Source of the DNA: Planctomicrobium sp.
GTDB taxonomy: Bacteria; Planctomycetota; Planctomycetia; Planctomycetales; Planctomycetaceae
Assembly (NCBI GenBank): GCA_018659505.1
Contig: JABJMI010000391.1
Location: 1-12,379 of the forward strand
Direction: 5' to 3'
Length of the DNA stretch: 12,379 nt
Below the pieces are notes generated by a model. It saw nothing but the letters and a program-made list of their open reading frames with translations, did not search any database and had not been told where the DNA came from. The position numbers and the translations under genes were made by a program. Position 1 is the stretch's first letter. Each line of letters starts with the position of its first letter. This document shows, in pieces, positions 5,933 to 12,379 of the stretch.

Positions 5933-7153
5933 ATGCGACCCAAAACTATTTTATCACTGGCTGTTTTATTCCTTCTCGGTAGCAGTTTGACCGTTCGTTC
6001 AGCTGAACCCAAGAAACCGCTCAAGGTCTTCATTCTTTCTGGTCAATCGAACATGCAGGGACATGCACGAGTCAGCACATTCTCTGCTATGCGGTTAAAT
6101 CCTAAGACGGCATCGCTGCTCAAAGAAATGCAGGAGGCAGATGGCACTCCAAAAGTGAGCGATCAGGTCTGGATTTCGGCGATTGGATCTTCTGCTGAAG
6201 AGAAGACGGGTCGCCTCACAGTCGGATACGGCCCCGAAGGCAGGGGAGCAAAGATTGGTCCTGAGTTCACCTTCGGACTGACCATGGAAAAGCATCTTGA
6301 TGAACCGATTTTGATTATCAAAACAGCGTGGGGTGGGAAAAGTATAAATACCGATTTCCGACCGCCGAATGCCGGTCCGTACGTCTTCAGTGATGAACAA
6401 CTGAAGAGATTCAAAGACCAGAAGAAGGATGTCGAACAAATCAAGAAAGACAAAATCGCTGCGACTGGAGTCTATTACGAGTTAATGATTGAGCATGTCC
6501 AGGCTGTTCTCAAAGACATCAAACGCGTTTACCCAGAATATGACCCACAACAAGGTTATGAACTCGCTGGGTTTGTCTGGTTTCAAGGATGGAATGACAT
6601 GGTCGATAGCGGCACCTATCCTCAGCGAGACCAAAAAGGTGGATACGACCAATACAGTCATGTGATGGCACACTTTATTCGTGATGTTCGCAAATCGTTG
6701 GCGACTCCTGATTTACCGTTCGTCATCGGAATCATGGGAGTCGGAGGACCAACAGCTTTCTACGGTCCTGATCAAAAACGCTATTTGGCGACGCATCAGA
6801 ACTTCAGAGATGCTATGGCGGCGCCTGCGACAATGCCAGAATTTGAAAACAACGTCGTCGCTGTCTTGACTGAAAACTATTGGGACATGGAAGCAACTGA
6901 ATTACGGAAACGCGAAAGATCTCTGAAACCTCAGTTCAACGAAATTTCTGAATCCATCAAAAGCGGTAAGACGACTCGCGAAGTAGGCGACGCGAAAACT
7001 CAGCAGCTGTATGCGGATAACTTCAATATGCGTGAGTTGGAGATCCTCAAGGAAAGCGTCTCGAATGCAGAATATCATTACCTGGGTTCAGCCGGCATCT
7101 TAGGACAAATTGGGAAAGCGTTTGCAGACGCTCTTGTCGAGCTTGATAAATAG
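5933..7153 (+). CDS. Secreted SASA-domain (sialate O-acetylesterase-like) carbohydrate esterase
   Basis: This 406-residue exported SGNH-type esterase belongs to the SASA/DUF303 family, which removes O-acetyl groups from sialic acids or from plant and algal polysaccharides. A Sec signal peptide (basic start, hydrophobic 6-19) probably ends after VRSA at residue 24. The nucleophile block is LSGQSNMQGH with S39. Next come KTAWGGKS (130-137) and the block WFQGWND (216-222). The C-terminal YHYLGSAG supplies the likely catalytic H382, followed by the typical GQIGKAFADAL helix. The ATG at 5933 is preferred because a purine-rich GGGAG lies about 10 bases upstream and the signal peptide starts there. 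An ATG at 5909 lacks such a site and would prepend eight residues. The substrate is not determined. Proximity to another exported esterase and fuconate dehydratase suggests acetylated polysaccharide. Confidence 0.88.
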   Translation: MRPKTILSLAVLFLLGSSLTVRSAEPKKPLKVFILSGQSNMQGHARVSTFSAMRLNPKTASLLKEMQEADGTPKVSDQVWISAIGSSAEEKTGRLTVGYGPEGRGAKIGPEFTFGLTMEKHLDEPILIIKTAWGGKSINTDFRPPNAGPYVFSDEQLKRFKDQKKDVEQIKKDKIAATGVYYELMIEHVQAVLKDIKRVYPEYDPQQGYELAGFVWFQGWNDMVDSGTYPQRDQKGGYDQYSHVMAHFIRDVRKSLATPDLPFVIGIMGVGGPTAFYGPDQKRYLATHQNFRDAMAAPATMPEFENNVVAVLTENYWDMEATELRKRERSLKPQFNEISESIKSGKTTREVGDAKTQQLYADNFNMRELEILKESVSNAEYHYLGSAGILGQIGKAFADALVELDK

Positions 7154-7248
7154 TCATCCAAATGCCCATGACTTGAACAATTGATATCTAGAGACCTTGG
7201 ATTTTTGTTGTATTTTTTATGGTTAGAGTGGTGGAAACTACATTATGA

Positions 7249-7340
7249 GCCCCTCATCCTAACCTTCTCCCCACAGCGAAATATCTGGCGAGAATGAATA
7301 TTAAACGTGGGGAGAAGGGACTCCGGTTCGCTTCGCTCAC
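7249..7340. repeat. REP-like palindromic intergenic element
   Basis: CCTTCTCCCCAC (7263-7274) and GTGGGGAGAAGG (7307-7318) are exact 12-bp inverted arms around a 32-nt AT-rich loop. The left arm is preceded by CCCCTCATCCTAA. The right arm is followed by GGACTCCGGTTCGCTTCGCTC, itself a feature often seen beside such repeats. The arm sequence resembles a widely distributed class of intergenic palindromes with CCCTCA-CCTTCTCCCC character in diverse bacteria. That is recollection, not a search. It fills most of the gap between the two esterase genes, so they are probably separate transcription units. Confidence 0.7.
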
Positions 7341-7401
7341 TCAAATTCAACAGTTGATGATCCCATGTCACATCAAGACATGAATAGAGGACCAAGTCTA
7401 A

Positions 7402-9291
7402 ATGCGTGAAGTTTCCACAATCTGTTGCTTGATCTTGTTCTGGAGTGTCGGTTCTTTACACGCTGAGGAGGAAACACTACCTCCACTGAAGGATGGAATC
7501 GCACCTGCCAACTTCGAGGAGATGTGGGCAGGTTTTGATCCAAAAGCGGAACCGTTGGAAGTTGAAACTCTTCACGAATGGGAAGAGGAGGATGTCATCT
7601 TGCGCATCGTGCGGTTTCGGATTGGCATCTTCAAAGGTCAGAAGGCGAAACTGGCTGCAGTCTATGGATTACCTAAAAGCAGCAAGCAGTCAGCAGAGAA
7701 AACCCCAGGGTTAGTACAAATCCATGGTGGTGGGCAATACGCAGATTACAAGGCGTGTTTGCTGAACGCGAAACGTGGATACGCGACCGTTTCGATAGCC
7801 TGGGCTGGTAGGATAAGTGCTCCTGGATATAGTGTGACTCCCAAAGAAGTCCAGTTATTCTGGGACAACAAAACGGATGATCCAGCGTACCGTGTGACCA
7901 CAGATTGGGGAGCATTGGATGGGTATCATGCTCCCGGTCGAAATTCTGGAAATGTTTTCCCCAGTGCGAAGGCAGCAGAGTGGACGTTAGACAGTGTTGA
8001 ATCGCCTCGGAATAGTGGCTGGTTTCTATGTGCCCTCGCTGCGCGAAGAGCTTTAACCTTCCTTGAGCATCAACCGGAAGTCGATTCAGAACGCCTGGGA
8101 ATCTATGGTCATTCCATGGGTGGAAAACTGACTGTGATGGCTGCTGTTGATTCGCGAGTCAAAGCGGCAGCTCCATCGTGCGGTGGGATTAGCGATCGTT
8201 ATAATGAGAGTGAACTTTTTAACTCCACGATCGGGGATGATGTCAGCTTGAAACATGTAGGCTGCCCGATTGTCTTCCTCAGTCCTGCGAATGATTTCCA
8301 TGGAAGGATTGGCGATCTCCCAGATTCAATCGAAGAAATTCAGAGTAATGAATGGCGAGTGACCTGTTCGCCTCATCACAATCATCAAGATACCGCTGAA
8401 TATGAAGTGGCGACGCTTCTCTGGTTTGATCAGCACTTGAAGCACAGTTTTGAATTTCCCCAAACACCTGAGACAACTTTAAAGCTGAAAACGACAGACG
8501 GCGTCCCCGTATTCAAGGTGCGCCACGATTCTGCGAAGTCGATTCGCTCGGTCGACATCTATTACACTCAACATGGGAATCCAACTGGAACTCTTGAAGG
8601 TCACATCAACTCGATGCACCGCTTCTGGCATCATGCGGATGCCGTAGAAACAAACGGAGAATGGAAAGCGAAATTGCCAATTGCGAGTCTCGATCATCCG
8701 TTGTGGGTTTACGCCAATGTTAATTATGAATTAGAGAAACCCGTCACTGGTGCAGGCTATTATTATGGTCAGTACACATCCAACTCATACAACCTTTCAT
8801 CTCTATTAAAACAAGTCTCGCCAGTAGAGCTTGCAGCTGCGAATGTGAAATCAACTCTCAAACCATCACCTATGATTGAAAGTTTCAACGAAGGCTGGGA
8901 GAAAGAATGGTTCACTTACCGACCAAAGGAATGGGCACGAAGTACGCACAAACTTTATCAGTCTGACTTTCAACCTCCAAGAGAAGCCAAAATCGAATTA
9001 GAAGTGCTGACAGAACAACAGAACGAACTTGTCATTTTAATCGATGATCACGCAGCGGTCGTAGAACTGAGTAGTGGTTCTAACTGGCAGAAAGTGAGCC
9101 TTTCACTTGATCATTTCAAAAACGTCGCCGGAGAATCGTTTCCAGACTGGAACGATCTCAAGCGACTGAAACTCAGTCCTGTGGAATACCTGAGACCAGG
9201 TCGCGGGCAAGTCTTGGAGACCAAAGTTGTTGGAAAAAACTGGAGAGGAAAAGACCCTCAATTCCGCAACATGAAATGGGTGTTGCCGTAA
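7402..9291 (+). CDS. Secreted alpha/beta hydrolase (acetylxylan esterase/dienelactone hydrolase-like) with beta-rich C-terminal tail
   Basis: This is a 629-residue exported serine hydrolase. A signal peptide ends near SLHA at residue 21. The hydrolase domain covers about 60-350. It has an oxyanion-type IHGGG loop at 107-111 and the nucleophile elbow GHSMGG with S238. The likely acid is D298 in SPANDFHG and the likely base H328 in HHNHQD, ending in LWFDQHLK. This arrangement fits acetylxylan-esterase/PqaA-like or dienelactone-hydrolase-like enzymes. Residues about 355-629 are a beta-rich, Trp/Tyr-rich tail. The first part resembles an Ig-like cap, and the last part (about 488-629) reads like a jelly-roll carbohydrate-binding module, though I cannot name it. 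AGAGGA (7386-7391) precedes the ATG by 10 bases. The stop lies 8 bases from the stop of the convergent phosphatase. Esterase on polysaccharide acyl groups is likely, substrate unknown. Confidence 0.85.
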   Translation: MREVSTICCLILFWSVGSLHAEEETLPPLKDGIAPANFEEMWAGFDPKAEPLEVETLHEWEEEDVILRIVRFRIGIFKGQKAKLAAVYGLPKSSKQSAEKTPGLVQIHGGGQYADYKACLLNAKRGYATVSIAWAGRISAPGYSVTPKEVQLFWDNKTDDPAYRVTTDWGALDGYHAPGRNSGNVFPSAKAAEWTLDSVESPRNSGWFLCALAARRALTFLEHQPEVDSERLGIYGHSMGGKLTVMAAVDSRVKAAAPSCGGISDRYNESELFNSTIGDDVSLKHVGCPIVFLSPANDFHGRIGDLPDSIEEIQSNEWRVTCSPHHNHQDTAEYEVATLLWFDQHLKHSFEFPQTPETTLKLKTTDGVPVFKVRHDSAKSIRSVDIYYTQHGNPTGTLEGHINSMHRFWHHADAVETNGEWKAKLPIASLDHPLWVYANVNYELEKPVTGAGYYYGQYTSNSYNLSSLLKQVSPVELAAANVKSTLKPSPMIESFNEGWEKEWFTYRPKEWARSTHKLYQSDFQPPREAKIELEVLTEQQNELVILIDDHAAVVELSSGSNWQKVSLSLDHFKNVAGESFPDWNDLKRLKLSPVEYLRPGRGQVLETKVVGKNWRGKDPQFRNMKWVLP

Positions 9292-9299
9292 CTCCAAAC

Positions 9300-10184
9300 C
9301 TATTTCGACTCGGATGTCGGAGGCTCAGCCATGCGGCGATCAAAGACAAACGGTTCAACGGGGTTGTGAGTAATCGTAACCTTCAAGGGAGGAGCTTTGC
9401 CTCCCTGGTCGACTTGTACTCGCAAGATGTTCTTGACCTGAAAAGGCCTGTCTTTGATCCAGGTATGCCCGTCGCCATGCATATACAACACGGGAACACC
9501 ATATCGCCTCGCTGCTTTCACTAATGGTCCAAAAAAATCATCGTGAATCGGCTTTGGGAGAGCATGTCCGAAAATGACCATTGCTCGTAGCTCTTTCTGA
9601 GATCGCTCGATGTTTTGCTGGACCCATTCCACGTTCTGTGCATGTCTTGTTGTCCACTCCTCGGCATCATGGACACGACCACCGACAAGATTAATTCCAA
9701 CGAAAAGAACTCCATCTAGAGTCAACGCGAAGTTCTCTTCTCGCGAAAGTTGACGAAAGACCGGCAGCTGATGTTGCCAGTTTTGCTCGAACCGCATGAA
9801 ATGTCGCTCCCAGTTCTTCCAGGCTTCTGCGGGGAAAAGGCAATCATTCCATTCATTGTCGCCAGGAATTATGAAAACAGGATGCTTGCTCTCCTGCAAC
9901 ATCTTATCCACTTTTTCATAGATCGAATCGTGGCAAGGAGGGAGACCACGCTTGATGTCTCCCAAGTGGACGACAAACGCTGCCTCTTCTTCAGGGATTT
10001 CTGCAATCTGAATCGGGAGCAACTGATCTTCTTCCGGTGCATACGGGACATCCCCCATGGCATAGAAGACAATATTCTTGCGAGGAGAATCTTGTTCCTC
10101 AGCGACACATGTATTACCACAAGCCAAGAGACTGAGAGCCAGCAAGAGATAGCTGCGGAGATAGGACAGTTTGATAGATTCCAT
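9300..10184 (-). CDS. Exported calcineurin-like metallophosphatase
   Basis: The 294-residue protein carries the full set of dinuclear metallophosphoesterase motifs: MGDVPY (D45), HLGDIK (D76), PGDNE (N110), FGHALP (H207) and MHGDGHTW (H236, H240). It therefore probably hydrolyses a phosphomonoester or phosphodiester using two metal ions. A hydrophobic N-terminal segment (about 9-21) directs export. Cleavage could be after CVA at 28, or before C22 as a lipoprotein, since LLAC is a weak lipobox. Cys84 and Cys115 flank the GDN region and could form a disulfide in the periplasm. GGGA sits about 10 bases before the ATG. The 3' end faces the hydrolase gene 8 bases away with no visible terminator between. 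The substrate cannot be inferred. Confidence 0.88.
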   Translation of the reverse strand: MESIKLSYLRSYLLLALSLLACGNTCVAEEQDSPRKNIVFYAMGDVPYAPEEDQLLPIQIAEIPEEEAAFVVHLGDIKRGLPPCHDSIYEKVDKMLQESKHPVFIIPGDNEWNDCLFPAEAWKNWERHFMRFEQNWQHQLPVFRQLSREENFALTLDGVLFVGINLVGGRVHDAEEWTTRHAQNVEWVQQNIERSQKELRAMVIFGHALPKPIHDDFFGPLVKAARRYGVPVLYMHGDGHTWIKDRPFQVKNILRVQVDQGGKAPPLKVTITHNPVEPFVFDRRMAEPPTSESK

Positions 10185-10280
10185 ATAAAATATTCCCGTT
10201 GCTTCACTAGTCCGCGAATTCGTTCCTACATGTTAATACATGATACAACTAAGGAACTGAAAGAGACGATGTCCTCCATT

Positions 10281-10466
10281 TTACGTTGCAGAGTTCGTGA
10301 GTCTCGCAAAATCAGCAGCGAAAATTTCTTTTTCGAGCATTTCGCACGCTGCCTTGAGTAATTGCCGTTTTAGATGTGGCGACTTGGAATTGCCTGCCAG
10401 GTTGGAGAGTGTTTCGACGGACTGTTCTCGGTCATTATTCAATTCTTGATCTGACAGTTCACTCAT
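10281..10466 (-). CDS. Small hypothetical helical protein, 61 aa
   Basis: An ATG-started frame of 61 codons has AGGA 8 bases upstream, which supports real translation. The peptide is hydrophilic and acidic at its start (MSELSDQELNND), then probably two helices with Lys/Leu/Glu character. It has one Cys and no membrane segment or signal peptide. It lies between the helicase (179 bases upstream on the same strand) and the metallophosphatase (96 bases downstream), so it may be its own unit or share a transcript with either. I do not recognise a family. A long antisense frame also crosses it but looks like a shadow. Confidence 0.55.
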   Translation of the reverse strand: MSELSDQELNNDREQSVETLSNLAGNSKSPHLKRQLLKAACEMLEKEIFAADFARLTNSAT

Positions 10467-10644
10467 CGAAGCTATCCTGGCTAACTAGAGAAGTATTACC
10501 AATGATATCGGAATGATCTCTGCTTCAGTGTGGTCGGAGTCTTGTATCCTTGTGTTCTTCAGGGATGAATAGGGGCACCACCGTTGCAATCGGTGAATTT
10601 TCACTGAAACGAATAATTCAGTTAACTTACCCAGTTTGAGAAGT
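10467..10644. other. Short intergenic region downstream of the helicase
   Basis: This stretch has no gene I can support. It contains only weak dyads: a 5-bp CACCG/CGGTG stem at 10579-10595 and a 6-bp ACTGAA/TTCAGT stem at 10603-10622. Neither has a following T tract on the helicase strand, so no clear terminator for the helicase is visible. Confidence 0.4.
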
Positions 10645-12379
10645 TCAATCTGATTCCCGACGCATTTCAAAGAGAAATCTTGATGGCGGAGAGGGTTTTA
10701 CCTTGCCCCATTTTCTGCGAGTCGAAGCTCTCGTGAGCGTGAGAGCTTCCTGAGCGCGAGTCACACCGACGTATGCCAATCGACGTTCTTCGGCAATTTC
10801 GGACTCCGTACCATCAATAGTACGTTTGTGCGGAAGTAACCCTTCTTCCATTCCGATCATGTACACCCGAGGAAATTCCAAGCCTTTCGCACTGTGTAGA
10901 GTCATTAATTTCACAGCGTCTGCTTTCGCCTTCGCTTCCTTATCAGGTTCTTCGTCGCGACGTTCTAATGCGATTGTGTCCAGGTAATCCGCTAGAGACG
11001 GTTTCGGTGAACGGTCAACATATTCCGCGAGCGAGTTGATGTAGTCTTCCAAAACAGCTTTGCGGGTCGCTTGTTGTTGTTCGTCTTTATATTGCTTCTC
11101 TATCTCGTATTCGTAACCAATTTCCTTAACGAGCTTGTGGGTGAGTGTGTCGATTTCGCTGGGGCTGTTTTGAAATTGCGCTCGCCATCGCTGAAATTGT
11201 GAATGCAGATTCTTAACAGCATCAGCGGTCTTGGCGTTGATCTCTCCATCTGCAAAAGCATCGGGTACAATATCCCAGATTTTTCGACCTGTGCGAACTG
11301 CCCGCTTCATCAGCTTCTCAACCGAGCCGATTCCGATACCACGCGTAGGTGTGTTGATAATGCGTAAGAGCGCCTGTTCATCATCATCGCGAGCAATGAC
11401 TTTCATGTAACAGAGTAAATCTCGAATCTCTTTTCGATCGTAGAAGGACTGAGAACCCATCAATACGTACGGAATCTGTCGTCGTCTCATTTCTGATTCG
11501 AAGATGCGTGGTTGCTCGTTGGTACGGAAGAGGATCGCAAAGTCTTTGAGTGGAATATGTCTGCTCTCGTTCAGATGTTTAATTTCATGAACAACTCGCT
11601 CCGCTTCTGTCTGTTCATCAGGCAGATCCAAGAATCGAACATCTTCGCGTGCGACTTTATTAGCGCGAAGAACTTTTTGATGCCGTTCGCGATTATTCTT
11701 AACGAGACGATTCGCGAGTTCCAAAATTTTATCCGTACAGCGATAGTTCTCTTCGAGACGAATCACTTTTGTGCCCGGAAACTGTTGAGAGAATCCTAAA
11801 ATGTGTTTGAGTTCGGCTCCCCGCCAACCGTAAATCGACTGATCGTCATCGCCTACAACACACAGGTTGTTATGTTCCCGGACCAATGCCTCAACAATAC
11901 GGAACTGAATTCCGTTTGTATCCTGGTATTCATCAATTTGGACGTGAGAGAATCGCTGTTGGTGCTTGGCGAGGACTTCGGGGTAGTTCATAAAGAGTCG
12001 TTCAGTCAGCAGTAGCAAGTCGTCGAAGTCGACTGTTCCGGTCGCCTTGAGGTTCTGTTGATAACGACGATAGGCTAGACCACCCAGATACTCTTTATCA
12101 TCGAGGGCAACTTCAGTCGCTCGCTCAGGAGCGACACCAACAGACTTCCATTTACTAATGAGCGATAACAAGTCCCCCGGTCGTAACGATTTTTCGGTGA
12201 CACGAATGTCACGCAAAACTTTCCGCGCCATCGACTCTTGATCGCTTCGATCCATAATCGAAAACCGTTCTGGATAGCCTAATACGGAAATGTCGGAACG
12301 AAGAACGCCAACACATAAAGAGTGGAATGTCGAGATCCACGGCTTCTCTTTAGTCTTCTTGCCGAGCAGTTCTTTAGTA
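10645..12379 (-). CDS. ATP-dependent DNA helicase, UvrD/Rep/PcrA family (N-terminus beyond the window)
   Basis: This superfamily 1A 3'-5' helicase acts in replication restart and repair. The frame stays open from the stop at 10645 to the right edge, giving 577 visible residues. The ATG at 12253-12255 is internal, because family sequence (STFHS, motif Ib) continues upstream. The Walker A and motif Ia region, roughly the first 70-100 residues, lies outside. Visible motifs in the 577-residue numbering: DEYQDT (149-154, motif II), GDDDQSIYGWRG (176-187, motif III), LEENYRC (208-214, motif IV), MTLHSAKGLEF (492-502, motif V) and EERRLAYVGVTRA (530-542, motif VI). The protein ends shortly after PSRFL (565-569). 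DEYQDTN, GMEEGLLPH and the short C-terminus resemble E. coli Rep, but bacterial naming in this group is loose, so no symbol is given. It lacks the longer C-terminal extension of Gram-positive PcrA. Confidence 0.95.
   Translation of the reverse strand, partial: TKELLGKKTKEKPWISTFHSLCVGVLRSDISVLGYPERFSIMDRSDQESMARKVLRDIRVTEKSLRPGDLLSLISKWKSVGVAPERATEVALDDKEYLGGLAYRRYQQNLKATGTVDFDDLLLLTERLFMNYPEVLAKHQQRFSHVQIDEYQDTNGIQFRIVEALVREHNNLCVVGDDDQSIYGWRGAELKHILGFSQQFPGTKVIRLEENYRCTDKILELANRLVKNNRERHQKVLRANKVAREDVRFLDLPDEQTEAERVVHEIKHLNESRHIPLKDFAILFRTNEQPRIFESEMRRRQIPYVLMGSQSFYDRKEIRDLLCYMKVIARDDDEQALLRIINTPTRGIGIGSVEKLMKRAVRTGRKIWDIVPDAFADGEINAKTADAVKNLHSQFQRWRAQFQNSPSEIDTLTHKLVKEIGYEYEIEKQYKDEQQQATRKAVLEDYINSLAEYVDRSPKPSLADYLDTIALERRDEEPDKEAKAKADAVKLMTLHSAKGLEFPRVYMIGMEEGLLPHKRTIDGTESEIAEERRLAYVGVTRAQEALTLTRASTRRKWGKVKPSPPSRFLFEMRRESD

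Noticed and set aside
9750..10361. 203-codon + strand frame antisense to the metallophosphatase
   Set aside because: It lies opposite a gene with every catalytic motif, its composition is rich in Arg, Ile, Phe and Cys as in shadow frames, and I see no ribosome binding site or domain.
12253..12255. ATG as the helicase start
   Set aside because: The open frame continues to the window edge and encodes STFHS (motif Ib), so the true start is outside.
1..12379. CRISPR array, tRNA, rRNA, integrase, transposase or defence cassette
   Set aside because: I saw no regularly spaced direct repeats, tRNA-like cloverleaf, rRNA segment or recombinase gene. The Rep/UvrD helicase has no defence partner beside it in the window.

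Overview
The window looks like chromosomal DNA from a planctomycete, probably a moderate-GC member of the Planctomycetaceae/Gimesia-Rubinisphaera kind. This is an inference. It rests on the gene mix: a eukaryote-like short type II glutamine synthetase, a secreted SGNH/SASA esterase, a secreted acetylxylan-esterase-like alpha/beta hydrolase with a long beta-rich tail, a secreted calcineurin-like phosphatase and L-fuconate dehydratase. It also rests on loosely packed, mostly monocistronic genes separated by palindromic intergenic elements. No rRNA, tRNA, insertion sequence, CRISPR array, phage gene or recognisable defence cassette was seen.

Layout. 2-289 is the 3' end of a small membrane-anchored hypothetical gene on the + strand. 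290-730 is non-coding leader DNA with a 10-bp inverted repeat at 372/427 and smaller dyads. 731-1753 (+) is type II glutamine synthetase, followed by a textbook intrinsic terminator. A perfect 23-nt palindrome then separates it from the convergent Na+-dependent SNF-family transporter (1909-3690, -), which carries an unusually large charged insertion in its second extracellular loop. 3691-4009 is a divergent intergenic region with a leader hairpin and a doubtful 89-codon ORF.

A + strand run follows: L-fuconate dehydratase (4010-5287), a DinB-like protein (5369-5857), a SASA/sialate-O-acetylesterase-like secreted protein (5933-7153), a REP-like palindromic repeat (7249-7340), and a secreted alpha/beta hydrolase (7402-9291). 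That gene converges with only 8 bp to spare on a secreted metallophosphatase (9300-10184, -). A 61-codon hypothetical gene (10281-10466, -) and a Rep/PcrA-type UvrD helicase (10645 to beyond the right edge, -) complete the window.

Functionally, fuconate dehydratase and the two exported esterases fit the planctomycete habit of dismantling acylated, fucose-containing polysaccharides. They are not tightly packed, and the rest of the fucose pathway is absent here, so a single operon is not demonstrated. Glutamine synthetase and the helicase are housekeeping genes. I found no convincing new multi-gene system. The observations most worth following are the transporter insertion, the beta-rich tail of the hydrolase, and the set of intergenic palindromes.
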